A DNA stretch of 54,437 bases, taken from Desulfovibrio sp. UIB00 (GTDB lineage Bacteria; Desulfobacterota; Desulfovibrionia; Desulfovibrionales; Desulfovibrionaceae). The number at the start of each line of letters is the position of its first letter. The first letter of the stretch is position 1. Shown piece by piece: positions 43,466-51,889 of the stretch. The notes below the pieces were generated by a model that had not been told where the DNA came from, did no database searches, and saw nothing but the letters and a program-made list of their open reading frames with translations. The position numbers and the translations under genes are program-made. Location: assembly GCF_022508225.1 (NCBI RefSeq), contig NZ_JAETXJ010000013.1:1-54437 (forward strand). Reading direction: 5' to 3'.

Positions 43466-44884
43466 ATGCAGCCCCAACCTAACCAGAAAATTTACGAAAT
43501 GCCCGATCCGGGCAAGATATCGGCGGCGTCAGGGCGCGCGCCCAAAGACCTCTCCGCTTTTTTTGCCAAAGAAGGCGTATGCGCCCTCTCGCACGCCTTT
43601 GACGCTAAAATCGCCATGCACCCCGGCACTGGCGGCAACATGATTGAGCCGGAAAGCATGCAGAGTCATATGGATCTGCTTTTGGCCTCGCCTCTCAAGG
43701 GCAAAACCGTGGCCTACATCCATGTGCCCTTTTGCCAGACGCACTGCCTCTACTGCGGCTTTTACAACAAGGCTTACCACGAAAGCGACAGCCGCCTGTA
43801 TGCTGACGCCCTGCTGGCGGAGCTGCAAATGTGGCGTGAGCGCAAGGCAGTACAGAGCACGCCAGTTCACGCCGTGTATCTTGGCGGCGGCACGCCCACC
43901 GCCCTTGAAGCGGAAGACCTCAAGCGTATCCTTGAAGGAGTGCGCGAGGCGTTGCCACTTGCCAATGACTGCGAAATTACGGTGGAGGGCAGACTCACCA
44001 ATTTCGGGCCCCGCAAAATGGAAGCCTGCCTTGAAGGCGGCGCAAACCGCTTTTCGCTGGGCGTTCAGAGCTTCCATACCTCCATCCGGCAGTCCATGGG
44101 GCGTCTGGGATCGCGCGAAGACATGGAGCGCGGCCTTGAACAGCTTTTGAGCTACGATCAGGCCGCCGTCATTGTTGACCTTATTTACGGTTTCCCCAAT
44201 CAGACTCTGGAACTCTGGCGCGAAGACATTGCCGTTGCGCAATCCCTCAACCTTGACGGGGCGGACTGCTACCAGCTCAATGTGTACCGCCAGACCCCGC
44301 TTGGGCGCGGCATAGAACAGGGCAAAATCGCCCCCACGGCGGATATTCCCCTCCAGTCGGCCATGTACGCCGCAGCGGTGGAAGACATGGAAGGGGCCTT
44401 CTACCGCCGCCTTTCCCTCAGTCACTGGGCGCGCACCTCGCGCGAGCGCAACCTTTACAATCTGTACGTCAAGGCTTCGGCCAACTGCCTTGCTTTCGGC
44501 CCTGGAGCCGGGGGCAATCTGGGCGGGCACTTTTACATGAACAACAGCAACTACGCAGAATGGCAGCAGGCGGTGCGTGACGGACGCAAACCTCTGGCCT
44601 TTGTGCAAAGCCCCCAGCGCCACTACTTCCTCTACAGGGCTGTCGCCGAGTGTATGGAGCAGGGCTGGATGGATGTAAAAGGCCTTGAGCGTCGTTTTGC
44701 CCTGCCTCTTGGTCAAATATGGGAGCCAGTGCTTGCGCAGTGGCAACGCGCCCAACTGCTTGAATGGCATGATGGCCGGGTGGTGCTCACCCTGGCCGGG
44801 CAATTCTGGCAGGTAAACCTCACACAACTTTTACTCAATTTTCTCAAGGCGATGCTGGAGGAAAAGAATGTCGCTGCTGCGTAA
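43466..44884 (+). CDS. Anaerobic haem-degrading radical-SAM methyltransferase (HutW/ChuW-type)
   Basis: This 472-residue HemN-like radical-SAM protein has the cluster motif CQTHCLYC (Cys90, Cys94, Cys97), GGGTP (YLGGGTPTAL) and the SAM segment VDLIYGFPNQT. HemN itself makes haem. Relatives placed with haem-uptake genes (ChuW, HutW, HmuW) use SAM to open the haem ring without oxygen and free the iron. The gene leads an operon with a TonB receptor, hutX and a flavodoxin, which supports haem breakdown over coproporphyrinogen oxidation. The ribosome-binding site is GAGGAA. The stop overlaps the receptor start by 17 bp. Confidence 0.88.
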   Translation: MQPQPNQKIYEMPDPGKISAASGRAPKDLSAFFAKEGVCALSHAFDAKIAMHPGTGGNMIEPESMQSHMDLLLASPLKGKTVAYIHVPFCQTHCLYCGFYNKAYHESDSRLYADALLAELQMWRERKAVQSTPVHAVYLGGGTPTALEAEDLKRILEGVREALPLANDCEITVEGRLTNFGPRKMEACLEGGANRFSLGVQSFHTSIRQSMGRLGSREDMERGLEQLLSYDQAAVIVDLIYGFPNQTLELWREDIAVAQSLNLDGADCYQLNVYRQTPLGRGIEQGKIAPTADIPLQSAMYAAAVEDMEGAFYRRLSLSHWARTSRERNLYNLYVKASANCLAFGPGAGGNLGGHFYMNNSNYAEWQQAVRDGRKPLAFVQSPQRHYFLYRAVAECMEQGWMDVKGLERRFALPLGQIWEPVLAQWQRAQLLEWHDGRVVLTLAGQFWQVNLTQLLLNFLKAMLEEKNVAAA

Positions 44885-46976
44885 ATTAAACGCTCAGGCC
44901 CTGCCCTTGGGCCTTGCCGGGCTGCTGCTCTGGGGGGTGCCGGCGTCGGCCCAGACTCTTGAGACGGAAACCGTCAAGGTTTCTGCCTCAAGGGTGGAAA
45001 AGGAACTGCTCGACGTGCCCATGTCGGTCAGCGTGGTCACCAAGGAGCAGATCAAGGAATCAACTGCAACAACTGTCGGCGGCCTTCTGGAAGACGTGCC
45101 CGGCGTACAGGTTGTCAATTCTGGCGCGCAGGGGTTGAAGCGCATATCCCTGCGCGGTGAAAACCCCACCCGCGTGCTTATTCTCATCGATGGGCAAAAA
45201 ATTGCCGAAAACAAGTCCATGGACGGCACGCCCCTACTCGTTGACCCGGCCATCATTGAGCGCATCGAGGTCATCAAGGGCCCTGCTTCGGTGCTCTACG
45301 GCTCCGAAGCGCTGGGCGGCGTTGTAAACATCATCACCAAGAAGGGTGGCACCAAGCCCATCCAAGGGCAGATAACCAGCAGCTACAACGGGTCGACCAA
45401 GGGCTTTGACGAAAGCCTGTCCATCTACGGCGCATACAAGGGATTCAAGTATCGCGCCACGGGGTTCAACACCTATCAGCACAATCTTTCCACGCCTGAC
45501 GGCGAGGCCCCGCATTCAAAGTTCAAGGAGCAGTCAGGCTCAGCCTTCCTGAGCTACGACTTCAGCGACAAGTTCACTCTGGGCGGCTCCTACGAGCAGT
45601 TTTACAGCGATGTCATGGCCGGAACCACGGAAGACAATTCGTTTTACGTCGATATCTCCCCCTGGGAGCGTAAAAAAGCCGCCGTCTTCATGGAGGCCAG
45701 AAACCTCACGTCCTTCCTGCCCAAGCTCCGGCTGGACGCCTTCTGGCAAGACACCCACAAAAAAATGCTCAACCATGTGGAAGCAAAGTCCGGCACAACC
45801 TCCGTGCTTATGAACAACTACGCGGACAACACCAACGAGCAATGGGGCGCGAGCATGCAGAGCGACTGGGCTCTGGGCGAAAACAACTACCTCATTGCCG
45901 GTTATGAATTCAACCGCGACGGGCTGGATGCCGACACCAACACCTATTCCAACATGTCCATTCCCATAAACGCCTTCATGACCAGAAAAATCAATTCCCT
46001 CACGCACTACAAGTACGAGGGCTACATGGACACGCATGCCGTGTACGGCCTTATGGAAACCAAACTGCCGTGGGACTTCACCCTCAACTACGGTGTGCGC
46101 CAAACCTGGGTGCGCTCAACCATGAACACCGCGCGCGGCGACAAAACCACAACATCCCAGATGATGGGCCCGCCCACCACCACGTATTCCAACCCCAGCG
46201 CTGGCGGCGAGGGCAGCTCATGGGAATCGCAGCCGGTATTCAACCTGTCGCTCATGTGGCAGGGCATTGACGACATGACCTTGCGGGCCGGTTTTTCGCA
46301 GGGGTTCAGGGTACCCAACCTTCAGGAAAAATATATCATTTCCAGCATGGGCGGTGGCACAATTGAACCCAACGCATCACTCAAGCCCGAGCACTCCAAC
46401 AACTGGGAAGTGGGCGCGCGCTACGCGGCACACGGGCTGGCTCTTGATGCGTCACTTTTCTACACTGTGGCTACGGACTACATTGCCACCGAACAGACTG
46501 GTAGCACTACCTACCGCTACCGCAACGTCAGCTCGGCCAAAACCCACGGTATGGAACTGAGCGGCAGCTATGACCTGCCCTTCGGCTTCACCCCCTACGT
46601 TTCCGCTACCTGGATGAAACGCCAGTATGACAACGGCGACTACACCACGTGGAAAACCGGCGTACCGGAATGGACAGGCCGGGCAGGCGTGCGCTCGCTC
46701 CACTCCGTCACTGATGACGTGGATATCATCGGCGATGTTTACGCCCGTTTTGCCAGCCAGACCCAGACTGAAAGCGGCTCCAGCCGTATCGAATATAAGA
46801 ACGATGCGTGGACAACGGCCAACGCAATGCTGGGCGCAAAGTTCGGCAAAGAAAAACAGTACATGGTTGTGGGCGAAGTGCTTAACATTTTTAACCAAAA
46901 GTACAGCCTTGAACCCAATGCCGCCATTTACGAACCGGGAGTTCACGCCAACATCAAGGTAAGTGTGGAATTTTAA
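44868..46976 (+). CDS. TonB-dependent outer-membrane receptor, probably for haem
   Basis: This 702-residue receptor has a signal peptide (cleaved near PASAQT), a TonB-box region (TETVKVSASRVEKE), a plug domain (ISLRGENPTRVLILIDGQ, PASVLYGSEALGGVVNIITKK) and a 22-strand barrel ending in Phe (NIKVSVEF). A GFRVPNLQEKY segment sits where haem receptors have FRAP and NPNL-type motifs, a modest hint. A GGAGG ribosome-binding site lies inside the hutW-type gene, so translation is coupled. Haem is the inferred ligand because of hutW and hutX in the operon; a haemophore or another porphyrin is possible. Confidence 0.87.
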   Translation: MSLLRKLNAQALPLGLAGLLLWGVPASAQTLETETVKVSASRVEKELLDVPMSVSVVTKEQIKESTATTVGGLLEDVPGVQVVNSGAQGLKRISLRGENPTRVLILIDGQKIAENKSMDGTPLLVDPAIIERIEVIKGPASVLYGSEALGGVVNIITKKGGTKPIQGQITSSYNGSTKGFDESLSIYGAYKGFKYRATGFNTYQHNLSTPDGEAPHSKFKEQSGSAFLSYDFSDKFTLGGSYEQFYSDVMAGTTEDNSFYVDISPWERKKAAVFMEARNLTSFLPKLRLDAFWQDTHKKMLNHVEAKSGTTSVLMNNYADNTNEQWGASMQSDWALGENNYLIAGYEFNRDGLDADTNTYSNMSIPINAFMTRKINSLTHYKYEGYMDTHAVYGLMETKLPWDFTLNYGVRQTWVRSTMNTARGDKTTTSQMMGPPTTTYSNPSAGGEGSSWESQPVFNLSLMWQGIDDMTLRAGFSQGFRVPNLQEKYIISSMGGGTIEPNASLKPEHSNNWEVGARYAAHGLALDASLFYTVATDYIATEQTGSTTYRYRNVSSAKTHGMELSGSYDLPFGFTPYVSATWMKRQYDNGDYTTWKTGVPEWTGRAGVRSLHSVTDDVDIIGDVYARFASQTQTESGSSRIEYKNDAWTTANAMLGAKFGKEKQYMVVGEVLNIFNQKYSLEPNAAIYEPGVHANIKVSVEF

Positions 46977-46982
46977 ATCAGG

Positions 46983-47039
46983 TATCCGCCCTTGTATTGA
47001 TATTGAATTTCGTATTCATTTTCTATACAAGGGCGGATA
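46983..47039. repeat. Perfect 15-bp inverted repeat after the haem receptor gene
   Basis: TATCCGCCCTTGTAT (46983-46997) pairs exactly with ATACAAGGGCGGATA (47025-47039) around a 27-base AT-rich loop containing TGAAT-TTCGT-ATTCA. It fills the gap between the receptor stop and the ECF S gene, and its right arm reaches the ribosome-binding site area (GGAG near 47041). It lacks a T-tail. It may be an attenuator or mRNA-processing site that keeps receptor levels above transporter levels, or an operator. Confidence 0.6.
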
Positions 47040-47052
47040 TTGGAGTTGCACC

Positions 47053-47598
47053 ATGAATGAACTGGTCCATCGATACTGGAGCGCCCACGAGCTCGTTGTC
47101 ATTGGGGTTTTTTCCGCTGCGGCCAAGGTTTCCACGCTGCTGGTGGCCCTGGCCGGGGGCGGCATGAATCCGGTTTCGCTGCTGCTGAAAAACCTGATCT
47201 ACACGACCCTGCTGGTGGTAATGCTCTACAGGGTGCGCAAGGCAGGAACCTTGCTGCTGTTCTCTCTGGTCAGCATGCTCGTAAGCGCCCTCTTGCTGGG
47301 GGCCAGCATCACCCTGCTGCCCGCGATCTTGCTTGGCGCTTTCATGGCCGAGGCATCTGTCGCCCTTTGCGGCGGCTACGGTCGGGCATGGGGCCCGGTG
47401 TTGGCCGTGGGCGTGTTCGACATTGCGAGCCGGGTCTGTTCGCTGGGGATTTCCTGGTTGTTCATGCGTGAAAACCCTTCTCTGCTCATGGCGGCGGTTC
47501 CGGTGGTCATATTGGGGTACCTGGGGGCGGCGGCGGGTCTGTTCACCGGGTACAACGCTGTAAAGGAGCTGCGCCATGCGGGCATTGTTCGACAATAA
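47053..47598 (+). CDS. ECF transporter substrate-binding S component (MptD/trep_strep-like)
   Basis: This 181-residue protein has about five to six hydrophobic helices, small-residue-rich loops (GGGMNPVSLLLKN, GAFMAEASVALCGGYGR) and a short C-terminal tail. This is the build of S components of energy-coupling-factor importers in the MptD family. The start MNELVHRYW has GGAG about nine bases upstream; the longer ORF would overlap the receptor. The T component overlaps it by 23 bp, and a double ATPase follows. It lies between the haem receptor and hutX, so the substrate is probably haem or a haem product. That assignment is inference. Confidence 0.78.
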   Translation: MNELVHRYWSAHELVVIGVFSAAAKVSTLLVALAGGGMNPVSLLLKNLIYTTLLVVMLYRVRKAGTLLLFSLVSMLVSALLLGASITLLPAILLGAFMAEASVALCGGYGRAWGPVLAVGVFDIASRVCSLGISWLFMRENPSLLMAAVPVVILGYLGAAAGLFTGYNAVKELRHAGIVRQ

Positions 47599-48355
47599 CG
47601 CGGCAAACGCCGCAGGCTGGCTGCCCAAGGTGGACGCGCGCGCAAAGCTGGCCCTGAGCGTGGTGGCGGCAATCGGTTCGCTGGTGGTTTCAAACATTCA
47701 GGGGCAATTGCTGCTCTGCGGATTTTCCATGTGCTACGCGCTTTCTCTGCGCAAGCCCAAGGCGCTGCTCTGGGCATATGTTTTCTTTACCCTCATGTGC
47801 GGCATGGCAATGGGCTGCATGTGGATCATGGGACAGTTCATGCCGTCGCTCAACAAAGCAGGATTTACAGGGCTTGTTGTTCCCTTTTTGCGCATGCTCA
47901 CCATGCTGCACGTGGTGTTGCCCATGGCGCTTTCCACACGTGTACAGGATCTGCTCAATGCTTTGCGCGGCATGCGGCTGCCTTTCTGCATCTATCTGCC
48001 CGCAGCGGTTGTGGTGCGCTTTATCCCTACCTTTCTGGCCGATGTGCAGCAGGTCACAGAATCGCTGCGGCTTCGGGGCTACAAACTTTCACCATGGGGT
48101 ATTACCCGCCACCCGGTGCAGAGCATGCGACTGCTGTTCACTCCGCTGCTGTTCCGCTCGCTGCGTACATCAGAAGACCTTGGCATCGCGGCGGAACTCA
48201 AGGGGCTGGGCTACGGCAAAACCATGACCCCCTATAAAACCTGCCATTGGGCCCTGCGCGACACCCTGCTGCTGATTGCGGCCTGTGCGGCGCTTGGGGC
48301 GGCTCTGGCGCTACAAATACATCTGGGCGGAACCAGCCTGGGAGGAATGCGCTGA
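47576..48355 (+). CDS. ECF transporter T component (EcfT/CbiQ family)
   Basis: This 259-residue membrane protein of the CbiQ/EcfT family scaffolds S and A components. Several hydrophobic helices are followed by the cytoplasmic coupling segment with the two short motifs typical of the family (SLRLRGYKL at about residue 163 and AAELKGLGYG near 205). It starts inside the S gene with AAGGAG upstream and ends in a TGATG overlap with the ATPase gene. There is no sign of cobalt or nickel specificity (no CbiM/N). Confidence 0.85.
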   Translation: MRALFDNNAANAAGWLPKVDARAKLALSVVAAIGSLVVSNIQGQLLLCGFSMCYALSLRKPKALLWAYVFFTLMCGMAMGCMWIMGQFMPSLNKAGFTGLVVPFLRMLTMLHVVLPMALSTRVQDLLNALRGMRLPFCIYLPAAVVVRFIPTFLADVQQVTESLRLRGYKLSPWGITRHPVQSMRLLFTPLLFRSLRTSEDLGIAAELKGLGYGKTMTPYKTCHWALRDTLLLIAACAALGAALALQIHLGGTSLGGMR

Positions 48356-49854
48356 TGCTGCGTTGTGAAAACGTCACCTACACCTATCCGCACCAGCAAA
48401 GCCCTGCCGTGCGCGACCTCAGCCTGAGCGTGAAGCCGGGCGAACTCGTGCTCTGCACTGGCGCAAGCGGCTGCGGAAAATCCACGCTCATCCGGCTGCT
48501 CAACGGCCTGTGCCCCCATTACTTCAGCGGCACGCTGCATGGCCGGGTACTGGTCAACGGTACGCCCACCACGGAGCAGACACCGCCCCAGCTTGCCCGT
48601 CAGGCCGGAACCCTGTTTCAGGATCCCGAGCAGCAATTTTTTGCTCTTAATGTTGAAGATGAACTTTCGTTTGCCCTTGAGTGGCAGGGCCTTGGCATTG
48701 AAACCATGCGTCATGCCGTTGCCGGGGCCGTCAGGCAGTTTGGCCTGGAGGAAATTTGCCGGTCGTCCATACATCAGCTTTCTGAAGGCCAAAAGCAAAA
48801 GGTCGGTCTTGCCTCCCTGTGGACCCAACGCCCGCAGGCCCTTGTGCTGGACGAACCCACGGCCAACCTCGATCCGGAATCCACGGTCGAACTGGCCCTC
48901 AAGCTGGCCCAGCTCAAGGAGCGCGGCATGGCGATTCTGGTGGTTGACCACAGGCTCTACTGGCTGACCGACGTGGTGGACAGGGTTGTTGTGATGCGCG
49001 AGGGACGCATTGAGGCGGAGGGCGACTTTACCATGCTGCACGATGCGGAACTGCGGCGGCGCTTTGGCCTGCGCGAGGCCAGCGTTCCCGATGCGCGCCG
49101 CACCCTGCCCGGCTGCACCAGCGCCCACGGGCTGATACAGGCCCGCGACCTCACCCATGCGCACAAGGGCCGCAAGCCCCTCTACGAAGGCGTCAATTTT
49201 GACCTGCCCGGCGGCGTCACTGCCATCATCGGACACAATGGAGCGGGCAAAACCACTTTGGCCCGGATTCTTGCCGGCCTCGACCAGCAGCAGAACGGCG
49301 AAATCCTCATTCGCGACCAACCGTGCGATGCAAAACAGCGCATGCGCCATAGCGGCCTGGTGTTGCAGAATGCCGACCACCAACTGCACATGCGCACCGT
49401 GGAGCAGGAGGTGCAGACCTGTCTGGAACTGGCCGGGCAAAAGAACCACGACCATGCGCGCATGCTGCTTGAAGAATTCGGCCTGCTGCAACTGGCAGGG
49501 CGGCATCCGCAGTCGCTTTCCGGCGGGGAAAAGCAGCGTCTGGTCGTTGCCTGCGCTCTGGCAAAGCGCCCTTCCCTGCTCATTCTGGACGAACCGACCA
49601 GCGGCCTTGACGGGGCCAACATGCACAGGCTTGCAGCCGCCATTGAGCGGCAGGCCCATCAGGAACGCAGCGTGCTGCTCATCACGCATGATCTGGAGCT
49701 GCTGGCTGGCATGGGGCGGCAGGCGCTGCGCTTGCCGCTGGTCGGCCCCCGACACATCGAAACCCCGCTGACGGAAACTCCCGCCCGCAGGCAGCACGGC
49801 AATACCCCGAGCATCACCGCCCAACACAAAAACCCCACCGCTCAGGCGGTGTAA
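48355..49854 (+). CDS. ECF transporter ATPase, two fused ABC domains
   Basis: This 499-residue protein carries two complete ABC ATPase domains in one chain, matching a fused EcfA1-EcfA2. The first has Walker A GASGCGKST (36-44), QLSEGQKQK in place of LSGGQ, and LVLDEPTANLDPE. The second has GHNGAGKTT near residue 298, LSGGEKQRLV and LILDEPTSGLDG. The unusual first signature (LSEGQ) is common in ECF ATPases. The real start MLRCENVTYTYP overlaps the EcfT stop; the longer ORF begins inside ecfT. A Ser/Thr/Pro-rich tail follows the second domain. The large minus-strand ORF across this gene is a shadow. Confidence 0.88.
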   Translation: MLRCENVTYTYPHQQSPAVRDLSLSVKPGELVLCTGASGCGKSTLIRLLNGLCPHYFSGTLHGRVLVNGTPTTEQTPPQLARQAGTLFQDPEQQFFALNVEDELSFALEWQGLGIETMRHAVAGAVRQFGLEEICRSSIHQLSEGQKQKVGLASLWTQRPQALVLDEPTANLDPESTVELALKLAQLKERGMAILVVDHRLYWLTDVVDRVVVMREGRIEAEGDFTMLHDAELRRRFGLREASVPDARRTLPGCTSAHGLIQARDLTHAHKGRKPLYEGVNFDLPGGVTAIIGHNGAGKTTLARILAGLDQQQNGEILIRDQPCDAKQRMRHSGLVLQNADHQLHMRTVEQEVQTCLELAGQKNHDHARMLLEEFGLLQLAGRHPQSLSGGEKQRLVVACALAKRPSLLILDEPTSGLDGANMHRLAAAIERQAHQERSVLLITHDLELLAGMGRQALRLPLVGPRHIETPLTETPARRQHGNTPSITAQHKNPTAQAV

Positions 49855-49865
49855 AGGAAGCCGCC

Positions 49866-50390
49866 ATGACAACGGCAAACGACAATACACTGGCAGACAA
49901 GGTAGCGTCCCTGCTGTCAGAGAAAAAAATGGTCATGCTGGACACGCTGGCGCAGGCCTGCGGCGTCAGCGAACTTCAGGCGGCAGAGGCTCTGCCCCAA
50001 CCCATGCGGGCCTTTGCCGCAGCGGCGGACTTTGACGCCATATGGGCCGACCTTACAGCCTGGGAATCAGCCACGTTCATCGTGCGCCACGGCGGCAGCG
50101 TTGTGGAGATCAAGGGGCAGATCCCTGCGGGCAAGCACGGAGGCGGCTATTTCAACCTCGATCACGGCTACCCTCTGGGCGGACACATTTGCAGCAGCAA
50201 CATTGCCCGCATGGCTTTTTTGTCCCTGCCCTTCATGGGGCTGGAAAGTCACAGCATCCAGTTTTTTGATGCAGCGGGCGCTGTTGTGTTTTCCATCTAT
50301 GTGGGGCGCGAAAACCGCGCACTCATCCCCTCGGTAAAAGAACGCTTTCTGGCGCTGCGCACGGCGCTGGGCAAGGAGAATGTGCAATGA
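49866..50390 (+). CDS. hutX: Cytosolic haem carrier HutX
   Basis: This 174-residue protein is of the HutX/HuvX family, small dimeric haem-binding proteins that pass imported haem to the degrading enzyme. Family blocks are visible: an N-terminal helix (KVASLLSEKKMVMLDTLAQ), VIVEIKG-like VVEIKGQIPAGKHGGGYFNL, and SNIARMAFLSLPFMGLESHS followed by FYVG-like FSIYVGREN. The start has AAGGA nine bases upstream. The stop overlaps the flavodoxin start by 4 bp. Its presence is the strongest evidence that the operon handles haem. Confidence 0.9.
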   Translation: MTTANDNTLADKVASLLSEKKMVMLDTLAQACGVSELQAAEALPQPMRAFAAAADFDAIWADLTAWESATFIVRHGGSVVEIKGQIPAGKHGGGYFNLDHGYPLGGHICSSNIARMAFLSLPFMGLESHSIQFFDAAGAVVFSIYVGRENRALIPSVKERFLALRTALGKENVQ

Positions 50391-50896
50391 AAACTCTGGT
50401 GGTCTACTCCTCCCGCACTGGTAATACGGAAAAAGTGGCCCGTGCCGTGGCTGAGGGCCTGCACGACTGCGCCATCTACCCTGTAAAGGATGCCCCAAAC
50501 CCCAGCGGCTATGATTTTTTGGCCGTGGGCTACTGGGTGGACAAAGGCATGCCCGATGCCGATGCCAAACGGTATCTTGAGAGCATCGAAAACTGCACCG
50601 TGGCCCTGTTTGGCACCCTTGGGGCATGGCCTGACTCGGAACACGCCGCAGATTGCAAAAAAAAGGGAGAGGCCCTGCTCAACGAGCCGCAACGCGGCAA
50701 CAGGGTTCTGGGGTCATTCCTGTGTCAGGGCCGCGTTGACCCGGCGGTGGTGGCCATGATGCAGAAAATGGCCGACAACGCCCACCCCATGACGGACGAG
50801 CGCCGCGCCCGCCTTGAAGAAGCCGCCAAGCATCCTGATGAGGAAGACTGCCGACAGGCGCGGGAATACATCACGGCCCTTGCAGCCACGGTATAA
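50387..50896 (+). CDS. Flavodoxin-family protein, likely electron donor for haem breakdown
   Basis: This 169-residue flavodoxin-like protein has the FMN phosphate loop SSRTGNTEKVA near residues 8-18 and a Trp-containing isoalloxazine loop region (GYWVDKGMPDADAK). It overlaps hutX by 4 bp. Radical-SAM enzymes need a low-potential electron donor. A flavodoxin encoded with HmuW in Fusobacterium-type haem loci offers a precedent, so donation to the HutW-type enzyme, or reduction of the linear tetrapyrrole product, is likely. The function is inferred from context. Confidence 0.82.
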   Translation: MKTLVVYSSRTGNTEKVARAVAEGLHDCAIYPVKDAPNPSGYDFLAVGYWVDKGMPDADAKRYLESIENCTVALFGTLGAWPDSEHAADCKKKGEALLNEPQRGNRVLGSFLCQGRVDPAVVAMMQKMADNAHPMTDERRARLEEAAKHPDEEDCRQAREYITALAATV

Positions 50897-50969
50897 CAGA
50901 ACAGGCCCGCCTGCGGCGGTGCCGCAAAATCCTGCCGCAGGCGACCTTGCACGCATGGAGGTCAACATC

Positions 50970-51788
50970 ATGAAAAAACTGTCAGTTTTGCCCGGCCTGT
51001 GTTCAGGATCAACCATGGCTTCGCTGACGTTGCACGGTGGCCTTATCGCCCTTGCCCTGCTGTTGGGTGGGCAGGCCTCTTTGCCGCAGGAAAAGGTCTA
51101 TCGGGTGTCGCTTGCGCAGATGACAGCCAGCGTTCAACCCGCTGCCCCGGGCCTGCCGGATGGGGGCGCGGCAGCTCCGGCAAGGGCTATCACGCCGCAA
51201 GAGGTGATAAAGTCGCAGGAAAAGCAGCAGCCGCAACCCCTGAACACCAGGGCGCAGGCGTCTGAAAAAATGGTTTCGCCAGTCAAAAAAAAGAACAGCG
51301 CGAGCAAGTCCCCGCAAGAAGCAGTACAGCGGGCCGTGCAACGAGCCGAATCTGTCAAACCTGTGAAAACCGCCGCTGCCGTGCAGACGCCGCAGCAAAC
51401 TGCCGCAGAGGCTCCCTCCGGCACTGGGGCTGAGGCGCAGGCCAGGGGCCTTGCAGACGGCAAGGGAGCTGCGGGGCATGGAAAAAACGGCGCGGAATCA
51501 GGCGGCGCAGCCAGCCCAGGCGTGCTGCACAAACTGCTGGGGGCCATAGAACAATATAAAAACTACCCCAAGCACGCACGGCGCACCGGAGCCGAGGGCA
51601 CAGCCATTCTGCTGGTACAGGTGGGCAATGATGGCAAGGTCACTGGCTCCTCGCTGCACAGGGGCAGCGGCCACGGTGTGCTGGATTCGGCTACGGAACA
51701 GTTGGGTACAAGGCTTGCAGGTCTGGATACCGGAGTTCGCGGCAGCAGCTTTAGCGTGCGGGTACCTGTGGAATACTCGCTCCATTAG
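50970..51788 (+). CDS. Second TonB-like protein, haem operon
   Basis: This 272-residue TonB-like protein has an N-terminal anchor helix (MASLTLHGGLIALALLLGG). A long Ala/Gln/Pro/Lys-rich spacer covers about residues 60-185, and the C-terminal TonB domain is about 190-272 (NYPKHARRTGAEGTAILLVQ, VRVPVEYSLH). The start MKKLSVLP follows GGAGG; the longer ORF begins inside the flavodoxin gene. No ExbB or ExbD accompanies it, so it must borrow those at 39025-40160 or others elsewhere. It probably energises the haem receptor of the same operon. Confidence 0.85.
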   Translation: MKKLSVLPGLCSGSTMASLTLHGGLIALALLLGGQASLPQEKVYRVSLAQMTASVQPAAPGLPDGGAAAPARAITPQEVIKSQEKQQPQPLNTRAQASEKMVSPVKKKNSASKSPQEAVQRAVQRAESVKPVKTAAAVQTPQQTAAEAPSGTGAEAQARGLADGKGAAGHGKNGAESGGAASPGVLHKLLGAIEQYKNYPKHARRTGAEGTAILLVQVGNDGKVTGSSLHRGSGHGVLDSATEQLGTRLAGLDTGVRGSSFSVRVPVEYSLH

Positions 51789-51889
51789 AGCGGGTTGACC
51801 GAGAGTGCCCCAGCATGCGCTGATGGTGCAAAAATCCGCCCTGTTGACGCATGCAAAAGCCTGCCCGGCGCACCTCGTTGGCCCTCCGG

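Noticed and set aside
43529..44827. Minus-strand ORF (432 codons) opposite the radical-SAM gene
   Set aside because: Antisense shadow; the plus strand carries the CxxxCxxC motif and a good ribosome-binding site.
46977..47052. Cobalamin or other riboswitch before the ECF genes
   Set aside because: The gap is only about 76 bases and is filled by a simple 15-bp inverted repeat; no B12-box or other conserved riboswitch core is seen.
48232..49890. Minus-strand ORF (552 codons) opposite the ECF ATPase
   Set aside because: The plus strand has two full ABC domains with start overlaps and the operon runs that way; the minus frame shows no family motif.
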